NCBI GenBank assembly: GCA_038229875.1 | Contig: JBBROA010000017.1 | Coordinates: forward strand, 1-49,269 | Length of the DNA stretch: 49,269 bases | From: JALYUA01 sp038229875 | GTDB taxonomy: Bacteria > Acidobacteriota > Thermoanaerobaculia > UBA5066 > Gp7-AA6 | Reading direction: 5' to 3' | In this document: positions 19,073 through 27,888 of the stretch, one piece after another | Numbering within the stretch: the first letter of the stretch is position 1 | How the letters are laid out: each line of letters begins with the position of its first letter | The notes under the pieces: generated by a model | The model's database searches: none | Told to the model about the DNA's origin: nothing | The model's input: only the letters and a program-made list of their open reading frames with translations | Position numbers and translations under genes: made by a program

Positions 19073-20278
19073 TTGTCGCGGGTCGAAAGAACGTTCGCCT
19101 TTCTCGGGCGGCTCTTCGGGCCGCCGCGACTGGCGCTTCTCCTCGCTCTCTGGATCCTCGCGCTCGGCGCCTGGGGCACGATCGCCCGCACGGTGTTGCC
19201 GATCGAGCACCGCCTGACCTGGGACATCCCGCTCGAGCTGCGCGCGCCGCTTTTTGCGAAATTCGACGCGGGCTGGTACCTGTCGATCATCGAATGGGGA
19301 TACGGCCCGCCTCCGAAGCCGGGACAGCCGTCCAGCCACGCGTTTTTTCCTCTGTATCCCTGGACAGCCAAGGTCCTGCACCACACGTTTGCGATGGACG
19401 GATTCCATGCCGGCATGCTGGTCACGTATCTCTGCCTTCTCCTGGCGATGCCGCTTTTTTTCCGCGAGGGAAGGGAGCGGCGCGGCGAGCCGGGCGCGTG
19501 GCGATCCGTGGTCTTCCTCCTGCTTTTTCCGACGTCCTTCTTCCTCGCGTCGATGTACGCGGAGTCGATGTTCCTTCTCTTCGCGCTGCTCGCGTTCCGG
19601 GACACGCGCGCGGGAAGGACCCGGTCGGCGGTGCTCTGGGGGATCCTGCTCGGCCTGACCCGGCCGACCGCTCTGGCGATCGCTCCCGCGCTGTTTCTCG
19701 CGGCGCTCGAGACACGCCCGGGAGGGAACCCGCGGGACCCGGAGCGCTCACCCCGGGCCCTCCTCATCGCCGCGCGCTGGCCGCGCGCGCTCCTCATTGC
19801 CGGCGCGCCGTTCCTCACGGTCTGGGCGTGGATCCTCGGTGACGGGATCGCGCACGGAGAGCCCGGTCTGTTCTTCCGGGCGGAAGCGGGATGGCGGAGG
19901 GGCGCCGGGTCGCTCTCGGGCGTCGCGGCATATTTCTCCCGCTTCGGCGACTTCGTCGCCCGCGCGGGCTGGAAGACCGAGCCGATGTACCTGCTCGACT
20001 ATGCCGCCGCGCTTCTCTTCCTCGGCTTCGCGATCCGGCTCGTCTGGAAGCGCCGCTGGTCCGACGCGGCGTGGGCCGCGGGAGCGCTCGCGCTTCCGAT
20101 CTCGACGGGCCTCTCCGCCGGAATGCCGCGGTATCTCTTTTCCGTTTATCCGGTGCTTTACGAGATGGACGCGGTGTTCTCAAATCGGCCTCGAGGCCGG
20201 TGGATCTGGTGGATCGCGTCCGGAGGGCTCCTTCTCTTCGCGGCGGCGCGGTTTGTCAACGCCCTCGGCGTGTCCTAG
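19073..20278 (+). CDS. PIG-V-like membrane mannosyltransferase
   Basis: 401 residues with about nine membrane helices. Features that recall the PIG-V/GT76 and related GT-C families are FDAGWYLSIIEWGY in the first outer loop, HAFFPLYPW, and FLASMYAESMFLLFALLAF. In that fold the early aspartate is the probable catalytic base. The donor would be a polyprenyl-phosphate hexose and the acceptor a lipid or lipoglycan (inference). The TTG at 19073 is taken because it begins the continuous frame; there is no clear Shine-Dalgarno, so the start may differ. The gene ends in CTAG shared with the stop of the convergent decarboxylase gene, a four-base tail-to-tail overlap. Confidence 0.75.
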   Translation: MSRVERTFAFLGRLFGPPRLALLLALWILALGAWGTIARTVLPIEHRLTWDIPLELRAPLFAKFDAGWYLSIIEWGYGPPPKPGQPSSHAFFPLYPWTAKVLHHTFAMDGFHAGMLVTYLCLLLAMPLFFREGRERRGEPGAWRSVVFLLLFPTSFFLASMYAESMFLLFALLAFRDTRAGRTRSAVLWGILLGLTRPTALAIAPALFLAALETRPGGNPRDPERSPRALLIAARWPRALLIAGAPFLTVWAWILGDGIAHGEPGLFFRAEAGWRRGAGSLSGVAAYFSRFGDFVARAGWKTEPMYLLDYAAALLFLGFAIRLVWKRRWSDAAWAAGALALPISTGLSAGMPRYLFSVYPVLYEMDAVFSNRPRGRWIWWIASGGLLLFAAARFVNALGVS

Positions 20279-21678
20279 CCAGTTTTCCTCGCCGCTTCGG
20301 TGGCCTCGTCCAGGATCGACCAGATCCGGTCGAGCCAGTCCCCGTGCTCCGGCTTCATCAGCACCGAGCGCAGGCACGTCGCGGTTTGCGCTTCGCCTCG
20401 GAGCGCCTCCCCCGCGGTCCCGAAGAACCGAAGCGGCAACTCGGCGAGCGCGAGATGCAGGTTCCTCCTCGCCGCTTCCTCGAAGATCGCGCGCGACAGA
20501 GAGGAGGCCGCCGCCGCCGTGGGCGCGCGGGGGAGCCAGACCACGATGTCCAGCTCGGGCTCGAAGGCGGCGAGGAACCGCGGGTCCCGTTCGATCCGGG
20601 CCTGAAGCTCGAGCGCGGCCGCGCGCGACCGCGCGAGGTCCCGCGCGAACTCGCCGCCGGGGGACAGGGGCAGCAGGCGCATCGTCGCCCAGAGCGCCGC
20701 CGCCGCGGCGCCGGGCCTCGAGCACTCGAGGCTGATCTCTCCTAAGTGCAGCTCGGTCGACGAAAAATAAGTATAGGGCGAGTCGTGCCTGTAGAAGCGG
20801 CCGACCGAAGCGTCGCGGAACAGGATGCAGCCGCATCCGTATGGCTGGAGACCGTGCTTGTGCGGGTCGATGACGATCGAGTCCGCCTCGCCCAGCCGGT
20901 CGAACGCGCGGCGGCTGTCGGGCGCGAGGTTGTCGGTCAGGCCGAAGTAGCCGCCGTAGGCCGCGTCGGCATGCAGCCGGAACCCGTATCGCTCGCGGAG
21001 CGCGATGATTTCGGGAAGAGGATCCACCGAGCCTGTCGCGGTCGTGCCCATCGTTGCGACGACGGTCGAGACGCCGCCCTTCTGCAGCCTCCGTTCGAGC
21101 GCACCGGCGTCCATCCGCCCGCGGGAGTCCGAGGCGACGGGCTCGAATGCGAGGCCGAGCACCGCGCTGATTCTCTGATGCGTGTAGTGCGCGGACTCCG
21201 ACGCGACGACGGTCCCCGGCGAAAGCTGCCTTCCGACCCAGAGCGCTTCGAGATTCGCCATGGTGCCCCCGCCGGTCAGGTGCCCGAGCGGGGCGGGCGC
21301 GTCGGGCGCTGCGGGCGCTGCCCAGCCGAACATCGCGGCGACCTGCGCGACGGCCTCCTTCTCCATCGCGGAGGTCGCGCGCCCGCCGTCGAGCGCGTGG
21401 TTGTTCGGGTTGATCCACATCGCGAGCGCGTAGGCGGTCCTCGCCACCGGATGCGGCGGCTTCAACATCTGCCCGGCGTACAGCGGGTGAAAATATGGGT
21501 AGTTGTCGCGCAGGCGCCCGGCGACTTCCAGAATGACGCGTTCGACGTCGAGCATCCGGCGAGCGCCCGCCGGCTCGGCGACGGGCAGGTCGTCGAACCC
21601 GGCTTCGAGCGCCGTGAGCGCCTCGCTCAGGATGCGAAGCGACTCGCGGTCGAGCCCGGCGGAGCGAGTGCCGGACAT
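20275..21678 (-). CDS. PLP-dependent group II decarboxylase
   Basis: 467 residues of the pyridoxal-phosphate decarboxylase family (glutamate, tyrosine or aromatic amino acid type). The PLP-binding lysine is K274 in SIVIDPHKHG. The phosphate and ring contacts are visible as HLTGGGTMANLEAL and FRLHADAAYGG. YPYFHPLYAGQMLKPPHP near the start is a family substrate-site feature. The substrate cannot be told from sequence; a biogenic amine such as tyramine is one option. The ATG at 21678 lies five bases after the methyltransferase stop, with a weak AAAGAA upstream. It is last in a run of minus-strand genes. Confidence 0.88.
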   Translation of the reverse strand: MSGTRSAGLDRESLRILSEALTALEAGFDDLPVAEPAGARRMLDVERVILEVAGRLRDNYPYFHPLYAGQMLKPPHPVARTAYALAMWINPNNHALDGGRATSAMEKEAVAQVAAMFGWAAPAAPDAPAPLGHLTGGGTMANLEALWVGRQLSPGTVVASESAHYTHQRISAVLGLAFEPVASDSRGRMDAGALERRLQKGGVSTVVATMGTTATGSVDPLPEIIALRERYGFRLHADAAYGGYFGLTDNLAPDSRRAFDRLGEADSIVIDPHKHGLQPYGCGCILFRDASVGRFYRHDSPYTYFSSTELHLGEISLECSRPGAAAAALWATMRLLPLSPGGEFARDLARSRAAALELQARIERDPRFLAAFEPELDIVVWLPRAPTAAAASSLSRAIFEEAARRNLHLALAELPLRFFGTAGEALRGEAQTATCLRSVLMKPEHGDWLDRIWSILDEATEAARKTG

Positions 21679-21682
21679 TTCT

Positions 21683-22366
21683 TTACGCCGCCGCCCCGCG
21701 CCGCGCGGCCAGGAGGTGATGCGGATGCAGGTAACCCCGGTGGGCCGGTGCGCCCGCGACGGCGAGGCCCTCGTCTTCGAGCCACCGCGCGTGGGTGTCC
21801 GGCCCGAGGAAGCGGATCCCCGTTCCGGCGGTGACGCGCAGGACCTTGACCGCGAGGAGCTCCTGCGCCTGGGCCCACAGGGCCTTCCAGCGCGGACGCC
21901 GAGAGACTTCCTTGACGAGCAGCGCTCCTCCGGGCGCGAGAGCGCGCGCTGCCTCGCGGAGAACGCGCTCCTGATCGGCCGGGTCGAGAAGGTAGAGGAC
22001 GTCGACGAACAGCACGGCGTCCCACGGCCCGGGCGGGAACGCGGCGCCGCCCACCTGGAAGTCGGCCGCGGGAATTCCGAGCTCTCGCGCGCGGTCCGCC
22101 GCCCGCCGCGCCGAGGCGACCTTGTCGGGCGCGATGTCGACTCCGGCGACGTTCCGGCCCGGCGCCCGCATCGCGAGCCAGGAGGCCAGCACACCGTGGC
22201 CGGCGCCGTAGTCGAGGATCCTTCCCTCCTTCGGGACGAGCGCCGCGATCGCGGGGAACGGACAGGTGCGCCACCGCATGCGAATGTGACCGCGGACGCG
22301 CGCGGACTGACCGTCGTAGAGCGACAGCAGGGCCGGCGGGATTCGCGCGTTCAGCGCTCCCCCCAC
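21683..22366 (-). CDS. Class I SAM-dependent methyltransferase
   Basis: 227 residues. Motif I is ILDYGAGHGVLASWLA, followed by VAGVDIAPDKVASARR, the acidic-loop motif AVLFVDVLYLLDP, and GGALLVKEVSRRP at the post-I strand. It is a small-molecule or lipid methyltransferase of unknown substrate. The GTG at 22366 overlaps the end of the ChbG/YdjC gene by 16 bases and its stop is five bases from the decarboxylase ATG. Position in a run with GT2 and a carbohydrate deacetylase suggests lipid or glycolipid tailoring (inference). Confidence 0.85.
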   Translation of the reverse strand: MGGALNARIPPALLSLYDGQSARVRGHIRMRWRTCPFPAIAALVPKEGRILDYGAGHGVLASWLAMRAPGRNVAGVDIAPDKVASARRAADRARELGIPAADFQVGGAAFPPGPWDAVLFVDVLYLLDPADQERVLREAARALAPGGALLVKEVSRRPRWKALWAQAQELLAVKVLRVTAGTGIRFLGPDTHARWLEDEGLAVAGAPAHRGYLHPHHLLAARRGAAA

Positions 22367-23190
22367 GGGAGATCGCGGTACGTCCCCAGCCGGAAGCCCG
22401 CGCGGAGGACCGCGGAACGCACTTCGGGGTCGAGCACCGCGTCGAGGTCCCCCGCCCAGTCGTAGCCCCAGTCGTATCGAGAGCGCTCGGGATCGCGCGC
22501 TTCGCCCGGGTGGAGAAGGATCTCAGCGGATGCGGCGTCAGACCGCGCCGCACGCTCAATGGCCTGCAGGAGGTGGTTGCGCGACATCTTTCCGGAGTCG
22601 TCGAACCCCTCGCAGAGGTCCGGCGCGAAGAGGCCGGCGCGCGCTGCCGCGCCGCGCAATCCGCGCGCGAGCCACCGGACAGCGAGCCCCGCCGGCCGGC
22701 GCGCGCTGCCGCCGGGGACGCGTACCGCCCGGATCCGGAAGCGTTTCGCGAGCGAGAGCACCACCTCGCGCACGCGACCGAGCAGGTGAAGATGCTGGTG
22801 CGTATCCAGATGGTCGACGGCGAGACCCGCGGCCAGGACGCGCTCGATCTGCGCCGAAAATTCGGCCTCGAGCTCGCGTGACGAAACGCGATGCGCACGC
22901 CGGAGAAACCGCTTCCATCCGGGCGGAAACTTCCCCTCGGAATCCGTCAACGTCGGGATCCGATCGGCTGACAGGAGCGGCGGGTCTTCCCCGACGGCCG
23001 CGAGATGAACGCCGACGCCGAGGCCCGCGCCGCCGGCACGCAGATCGCGGGCCGCCGTGTCGAAGTCGGAAGCGATCGCGAGCATGGAGACGCTGGTCAC
23101 GATGCCCTCGCGGTGCGCGCGCAGGATCCCGCGCGACACCCCGCGGGTCAGGCCGTAGTCGTCCGCGTTGACGATGAGGAGGCGGGTCAA
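22351..23190 (-). CDS. ChbG/HpnK (YdjC) family carbohydrate deacetylase
   Basis: 279 residues. The opening LLIVNADDYGLTRGVSRGIL carries the metal-binding Asp pair, and HLDTHQHLHLL carries the histidines of the YdjC active site. HPGE near the end completes the pattern. Family members remove N-acetyl groups from chito-oligosaccharides or, as HpnK, act in hopanoid-glycoside synthesis. The TTG at 23190 forms a TTGA overlap with the stop of the GT2 gene, which is good evidence for this start; longer frames run through the GT2 gene. The GT2 to deacetylase order recalls glycolipid pathways in which N-acetylglucosamine is transferred and then deacetylated (inference). Confidence 0.87.
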   Translation of the reverse strand: MTRLLIVNADDYGLTRGVSRGILRAHREGIVTSVSMLAIASDFDTAARDLRAGGAGLGVGVHLAAVGEDPPLLSADRIPTLTDSEGKFPPGWKRFLRRAHRVSSRELEAEFSAQIERVLAAGLAVDHLDTHQHLHLLGRVREVVLSLAKRFRIRAVRVPGGSARRPAGLAVRWLARGLRGAAARAGLFAPDLCEGFDDSGKMSRNHLLQAIERAARSDAASAEILLHPGEARDPERSRYDWGYDWAGDLDAVLDPEVRSAVLRAGFRLGTYRDLPWGER

Positions 23191-24008
23191 GGTCCCGGGA
23201 CCGCGACGGGTCCCACCGGCACGTCGGCGGACGGCCGATCTGCGTCCGTCTCGGGAAGCGCCAGGACCTCCTCCGGAAGAACGCGGAGGTTGCGGATGCC
23301 GGCGGCCTGCGCCGACATTTCTCCGAGCATCGTCCGGATGACAGCAAGCGACGAAAGAGTCGAGAGGCCCCGCGTTCTCGGGAAGTAGTCGACGCCGAAC
23401 TGGATGATGCGGAAGCCCAGCCGCGAGGCGCGCGCCAGGATCTCGGCGTCGATGAAGCTGCCTTCGCTCTCCAGGTGCAAGTGGTCGAAGACACGGCGCC
23501 GGAAGAGCTTGAACGCGAAGTTCACGTCGCGGATCCGGAGGCCGAAGAAAAGCCGCACCAGCAGGTTGTAGCCGTAGCTGTACAACGCGCGGACGGCACC
23601 TTCCCCGGTGCGGTCGTGCCGGTAGGCGCTCACGATGTCGGCGCGGTACATGCGGATCAGCCGGCACGCCTTCGCCGCTTCGCCCATGTCGAAAGGCAGG
23701 TCGGCGTCGGAATAGAGGATGAGCTCGTGGCGCGCCGTGTCGAGGCCGGTGCGGATCGAGCCGCCGAGCTTCCGATTCACCGCGTGATGGGCGACCCGGA
23801 TGCGCGTGTCTGCGGTCGAGAGCTCGTCCGCGATCTTTCCGGTCGCGTCCGTCGAGGCGTCATCGACGATGACGATTTCCCAATCGCGGACTTCGCCCGC
23901 CTCCTGCAGCGCCTCGCACGCTTCGCGCGCCGCGGCGACGGCGTGGCGCATGCCCGTCTCCTCGTTCCACATCGGAAAAATCATCGAAATTCCGGAGAAA
24001 TGGGCCAT
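23187..24008 (-). CDS. GT2-family glycosyltransferase
   Basis: 273 residues. The GT-A features are ISMIFPMWNEE at the start, WEIVIVDDASTDATG and the DXD-like ILYSDADLPFDMG, with VNFAFKLFRRRVFD at the acceptor side. It resembles dolichyl-phosphate mannose or glucose synthases and would make a polyprenyl-phosphate sugar at the inner membrane face. That would supply donors to the GT39-like proteins of this window (inference). No C-terminal membrane helices are present. The ATG at 24008 lies 19 bases downstream of the DUF4442 stop. Its end overlaps the deacetylase start. Confidence 0.9.
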   Translation of the reverse strand: MAHFSGISMIFPMWNEETGMRHAVAAAREACEALQEAGEVRDWEIVIVDDASTDATGKIADELSTADTRIRVAHHAVNRKLGGSIRTGLDTARHELILYSDADLPFDMGEAAKACRLIRMYRADIVSAYRHDRTGEGAVRALYSYGYNLLVRLFFGLRIRDVNFAFKLFRRRVFDHLHLESEGSFIDAEILARASRLGFRIIQFGVDYFPRTRGLSTLSSLAVIRTMLGEMSAQAAGIRNLRVLPEEVLALPETDADRPSADVPVGPVAVPGP

Positions 24009-24027
24009 GGATGTTCAGCAAATCATA

Positions 24028-24558
24028 TCAATCGGGCCGGGAGGGCGGGGCGGCCGGGGGTGGCGTGCCGGCCTGGTGCGGCAGGGCCGGACGATCCCGC
24101 AGGCGCATGTAGATGGTCTTCTCGACGGTCGCGTGGACCGTCCCCGCTGCGTCCACGAGGTCGATCGCGTAGACGCGGTCGATCGACCGTTCGGTCTGGA
24201 GGAGCCGGCGGATCTCGTCAGTGTCCTCGACCGGCAGAAGGAATCGTCCGAAGAGCTTCTCCCGTCCGGGTTTTCGGAAGCGGATCGAGGCAGCACGATC
24301 CCAGACGACGTATTCGGGCCCGAGCGTCTCGATCAGCATGATCATGTAGAAGGGATCGACCGCGGCGTAGAGGCTCCCCCCGAAGATCGTACCGACGTAG
24401 TTCCGCGTGCGCCAGTTGAGCGGGATGGAGATCCGGATCTCGCGGAAATCCTCGGCGAGGTACATGACGCGTCCGCCCGTGCCCCGGAACGCCGGGAACC
24501 AGTTGAAGACCCACGCGCGCCGGGGGCCCCGGAAGATTTTCCAGACGATCGAGTTCAT
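24028..24558 (-). CDS. DUF4442 hotdog-fold protein (thioesterase-like)
   Basis: 176 residues that look like a DUF4442 protein. The core RNYVGTIFGGSLYAAVDPFYMIMLIE is the hotdog helix region and resembles that of PaaI-type acyl-CoA thioesterases; YVVWDRAASIRFRKPGR follows. The C terminus is a Pro/Ala-rich tail. The family's substrate is not defined. The ATG at 24558 lies 35 bases downstream of the universal stress protein stop and 19 bases before the GT2 gene, so the genes are probably co-transcribed. Confidence 0.8.
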   Translation of the reverse strand: MNSIVWKIFRGPRRAWVFNWFPAFRGTGGRVMYLAEDFREIRISIPLNWRTRNYVGTIFGGSLYAAVDPFYMIMLIETLGPEYVVWDRAASIRFRKPGREKLFGRFLLPVEDTDEIRRLLQTERSIDRVYAIDLVDAAGTVHATVEKTIYMRLRDRPALPHQAGTPPPAAPPSRPD

Positions 24559-24592
24559 GGAAGCGAGTCTGCACCGGGACGGCCGGCGTAGC

Positions 24593-25543
24593 TCAGCGAG
24601 CGGGCGTGTTTTCTCCGCCGGCTGCCGCGCCCGGCTCGTCGGGGCCGGCTCCCGCGGCCCCTTCCTTGAGACTTCGCCACATCTCGGTCCAGAAGCCAGG
24701 CGGCTCGGACCGGAGCACGAGAAAGGGCCTGGCCGAGAGGCCCACGATTTCGCGGGTCTTGTCGCCGAGCATGTAGGTCTGGATCGCTCCGCGCCTGGGC
24801 GACGAGCCGACGATCAGGAGGTCGTGCTCCCCCCGCCGCACTTCCTCCAGCACGCAGCGGACGACGTCGCCCGCGGCGAGCCGAAGCTCCGCCGTCGCAC
24901 CGGCGCGCTCGAAAATCCCGACCTGCCGCCGCACGTTGCGGGCGAGGCGGGAGTTGGAGGCGAGGAACTCGCGCGGGCTCACCTCTCCTTCGCGGAGACG
25001 GTCTCCGTACATCCCGGGAAGATCGGGCGACACGTGGAAGACAGTGACGTGGATCTTCAGAGCGGCGGCGACCCGCGCGGCGAACCGGGCGCCCTCTTCG
25101 ATGAACCGTTCGCCTCCGGTGCAGAACAGGGCCTTCTTCGGCGAGAACTCGCCGGGCGGTGTGACGAGCACCGGAGGAGAAAGCTCTCGTACGAGCCGCC
25201 ACACCGTCGGGCCGATGCCGCCCCGGACGCCCGCCGGCCTCAGATGCGTGCCCGCGACGAGGAGCGACGCCGGCGTATCGGTCGTGTTGCGCAACGCGAC
25301 TTCCAGGAGATTGCCCGTTGCGCGGACACTCTCGACCGACGGCACCCTGGCGCGCGCCTGTTCGTACGCGGCGGCGAGCGCCGACTCGAGGCCCTCGTCC
25401 TGCGCCGATCCGGCAGACACGCCGAGGATCGTCAGCGGAGCGCCGAGCGCCGAGGCGATCTCTACCGCGGCGCGGGCCGCGCTTTCCCCCGGAGCGGAGG
25501 CGTCGACCAGAGCGAGGATCCTTTCCGGTCCGCTTCGGCTCAC
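24593..25543 (-). CDS. Universal stress protein, tandem-domain type
   Basis: 316 residues, about twice one UspA domain. The first domain begins ERILALVDASAPGESAARAAVEIA. The second ends with LLIVGSSPRRGAIQTYMLGDKTREIV and FLVLRSEPPG, where the Gly-rich loop marks ATP-binding Usp proteins. It is cytoplasmic and stress-related; the exact role is not predictable. The GTG at 25543 sits at the edge of a four-copy 8-base repeat that also contains the end of the permease gene, leaving only 20 bases between them. Confidence 0.88.
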   Translation of the reverse strand: MSRSGPERILALVDASAPGESAARAAVEIASALGAPLTILGVSAGSAQDEGLESALAAAYEQARARVPSVESVRATGNLLEVALRNTTDTPASLLVAGTHLRPAGVRGGIGPTVWRLVRELSPPVLVTPPGEFSPKKALFCTGGERFIEEGARFAARVAAALKIHVTVFHVSPDLPGMYGDRLREGEVSPREFLASNSRLARNVRRQVGIFERAGATAELRLAAGDVVRCVLEEVRRGEHDLLIVGSSPRRGAIQTYMLGDKTREIVGLSARPFLVLRSEPPGFWTEMWRSLKEGAAGAGPDEPGAAAGGENTPAR

Positions 25544-25574
25544 AGCTTCACAGCTTCACAGCTTCACAGCTTCA
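25543..25574. repeat. Four tandem copies of an 8-base unit
   Basis: The unit CAGCTTCA is present four times head to tail without mismatch. It spans the last codons and stop of the TauE/SafE gene and reaches the first base of the universal stress protein start. Being eight bases long, a copy-number change would shift the frame of the permease C terminus and alter the spacing to the next start codon. Confidence 0.9.
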
Positions 25575-26487
25575 CCATCCCCTTGTGGAAGAGCTGCCAG
25601 AGGAGAAGCCCGGCCCCCAGCAGTGGGAGGGGGACGAACGCGAGGCGGATCCAGGGCCCGTGAAACTTCTCTGTCGCCGCAGCGCCAATCTGCGCGCCAA
25701 CGGCGGCCCCCGTGTGCATGACGAGCGCGATCAGGATGTCGACGTTTCCCTTGATCGCGTGTGAGACGGTTCCGTATCCCGCCGAGATGATGATCTCGAA
25801 AAGGTCGGTCCCGATCGCCACATGCGTCGGCACGCCGAGGACGTAAACGAGCGAGGGCATGCGGATATATCCGGCGCCGCCGCCGAGCAGTCCCGAGAAG
25901 AACCCGCCGACGAGCCCCACCAGCAGAATCGGCCAAAGCGAAATCTTCGCGATCCCCGAGGCGGGAAGAGAGACGTACGGCGGCAGGCGCAGCGCCTGGA
26001 CCTTCTTCACGACCGCGGTGAAGTGGACCCGGTCGCGCTTGATCGTCTTGATTCGTCCGGTGGCGACGAGGCGGCGCATCCGAAGGGCGCCGATGCTCTC
26101 CCAGGCCATGAACACCGAGAGGATGATCAGGATCGTCGAGAACACGCCGCCGAGCACCAGGTCGGTGAGGTTCAGGCGTTTCAACACCTGGACGAGCTGC
26201 GCGCCGAGCTCCACCCCCACCAGCGTGCCACCGACCATGATCAGCCCGAGTTTCAAGTCCACGTTGCCGAGCGCGCGGTGCTTTTTCGCCGCCACGACCG
26301 ACTTGCCCATGATGTGGGCGAGGTCGGTGCCCACGACGAAGTTCATCGGCAGGCCGAGCGAGTAGAGCGCCGGTCCGGCGAGGAAAGACCCGCCGACGCC
26401 GAAAAAACCGCCGAGGATGCCCACGACGAGGCCGATCCCGATCAGCCAGGGAGAGGAGATGGTGACGCCGGAGATCGGGAAGTGCAC
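25564..26487 (-). CDS. TauE/SafE-family membrane permease
   Basis: 307 residues with about eight helices in two halves. Each half carries the family's Gly-rich signature: GFFGVGGSFLAGPAL near the start and GFFSGLLGGGAGYIRMPSLVYVLG in the second half. VVGTDLAHI and AIGTDLFEII are repeated second-helix motifs. Family members export sulfite, sulfoacetate or related anions. The central loop is basic and longer than in minimal members. The GTG at 26487 follows the stop of the small membrane gene by one base, so they form an operon. Confidence 0.9.
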   Translation of the reverse strand: MHFPISGVTISSPWLIGIGLVVGILGGFFGVGGSFLAGPALYSLGLPMNFVVGTDLAHIMGKSVVAAKKHRALGNVDLKLGLIMVGGTLVGVELGAQLVQVLKRLNLTDLVLGGVFSTILIILSVFMAWESIGALRMRRLVATGRIKTIKRDRVHFTAVVKKVQALRLPPYVSLPASGIAKISLWPILLVGLVGGFFSGLLGGGAGYIRMPSLVYVLGVPTHVAIGTDLFEIIISAGYGTVSHAIKGNVDILIALVMHTGAAVGAQIGAAATEKFHGPWIRLAFVPLPLLGAGLLLWQLFHKGMVKL

Positions 26488-26488
26488 G

Positions 26489-26764
26489 TCAGGCCTCGAG
26501 CTGCTCGTCGCGGCGCGCGCGCCGGAACCGTCCGACGAGAAGCGATGTCAGGAACTCGAGCAGGACTCCCTGGCCGAGCATCAGCAGGACCGACAGGATG
26601 CCGTACAGCACGCGATGGTGCTGTTCGGTCGCGAGCAGCACCGGCCGCAAGGCCCGGAGGACGACGAGCAGGTACGCCGCGACCATCACCGAATAGACGG
26701 CGATTTCGATCACGAGGATGCTCCAGGAGCCTGCCTGTTTCGGTTCGGGCTCGGCGCGCGGCAT
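26489..26764 (-). CDS. Small membrane protein, function unknown
   Basis: 91 residues. Two hydrophobic helices, at about 15-38 and 52-78, flank a loop with EQHHR. The N terminus is acidic-polar and the C terminus is Arg-rich (GRFRRARRDE), so the C terminus is probably inside. I do not recognise a named family. It directly precedes the TauE/SafE permease with a one-base gap, the usual position of a small accessory membrane subunit (inference). The ATG at 26764 overlaps a GAGG-like ribosome site; the divergent radical SAM gene starts 64 bases away. Confidence 0.75.
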   Translation of the reverse strand: MPRAEPEPKQAGSWSILVIEIAVYSVMVAAYLLVVLRALRPVLLATEQHHRVLYGILSVLLMLGQGVLLEFLTSLLVGRFRRARRDEQLEA

Positions 26765-26827
26765 CCTCAGGGTCTCTGCAAGAAAGTCACCATCCGTCGT
26801 GGGCCCACGTGGCTTATTCTGCCGCAG

Positions 26828-27877
26828 ATGGACGACCCGGGATACCTCGAGCTTTTGGCGTCGGGCGAGCTCGAACGGCGCGTGGAACGGCTGTACTCGC
26901 TTCTCGGCTCCTGCACCGTCTGTCCGCGCGACTGCGGAAATAACCGTCTGGCGGGAGTCCTGGCGTCCTGCGCGTCGGGCCTGCATCCGGTCGTGTCGTC
27001 GTTCACGGCGCATTTCGGGGAGGAGCCCTGCCTCTCCGGCACGCGCGGCGCCGGCAACGTCTTTTTCGGCAATTGCAATCTCCGCTGCGTTTATTGTCAG
27101 AACTGGCAGATCAGCCAGAGCTTTGCCGCCCAACGGGTTAACGAGGTCCCGGTCGAGCGTCTCGCCGGGATGCTCCTCGAGCTCCAGGAGCGGGGTTGCC
27201 ACAACATCGGGTTCGTTTCTCCGACGCACTACGCGCCGCAGATGGCCAGGTCGGTTCTGCTCGCGGCGCGGCAGGGGCTTCGGCTCCCGATCGTCTACAA
27301 CACGAACGCCTACGACTCGGTCGAAGTGCTGCGGCTTCTCGAAGGGATCGTGGACGTTTACCTTCCGGATCTCAAGTATTCGGACGAAGCGGCGGGCTCG
27401 CTCTATTCCAAGATCCCGGAGTACCCGAGGCGATCGCGCGAAGCGCTCGCCGAGATGTACCGGCAGAAGGGATCGCGGCTGGTGATGGGGGAGGATGGGC
27501 TCTTAAAATCCGGTCTCCTCGTCCGGCTGCTCGTGCTGCCGAACGGCGCGGCCGGAGTCGCCGACTCGCTGGCGTGGATCGCGGAGGCGCTGTCTCCGCG
27601 CGTCGGGATTTCGCTGATGGCTCAGTACTACCCGATCCACCGCGCCGCGACCGGCGACAAGTACACGGCGCTGTCGCGTTCGATCACCGCGGGAGAGTGG
27701 GAAGAGGCTCTGGCGGCGCTCGAGGCGAACGGTCTCGAGAACGGGTACCAGCAGGAGCTCGAAACGGCGAACCGGTATTACCGTCCCGACTTCACAGATC
27801 GGGAGCAGCCCTTCCGCGACATTCGCGACTTCGAGAGACCCGAAGAGTCAGGCCGCCGCGAGCCCCGTCCCGAATAA
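26828..27877 (+). CDS. PflX-like radical SAM protein
   Basis: 349 residues. The radical SAM cluster motif is CNLRCVYC (C83, C87, C90), preceded by an extra cysteine set CTVCPRDC (C29, C32, C36) and SGTRGAGNVFF. VDVYLPDLKYSDEAAG and MAQYYPIHRA are typical of the COG1313/PflX group. The group resembles pyruvate formate-lyase activases, but its substrate is not established and no pyruvate formate-lyase gene is near. The ATG at 26828 was chosen because it begins the family's usual N terminus; the open frame extends further upstream through the divergent genes. The stop converges on a small leader-peptide gene 11 bases away. Confidence 0.88.
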   Translation: MDDPGYLELLASGELERRVERLYSLLGSCTVCPRDCGNNRLAGVLASCASGLHPVVSSFTAHFGEEPCLSGTRGAGNVFFGNCNLRCVYCQNWQISQSFAAQRVNEVPVERLAGMLLELQERGCHNIGFVSPTHYAPQMARSVLLAARQGLRLPIVYNTNAYDSVEVLRLLEGIVDVYLPDLKYSDEAAGSLYSKIPEYPRRSREALAEMYRQKGSRLVMGEDGLLKSGLLVRLLVLPNGAAGVADSLAWIAEALSPRVGISLMAQYYPIHRAATGDKYTALSRSITAGEWEEALAALEANGLENGYQQELETANRYYRPDFTDREQPFRDIRDFERPEESGRREPRPE

Positions 27878-27888
27878 GAACCTCGCTC

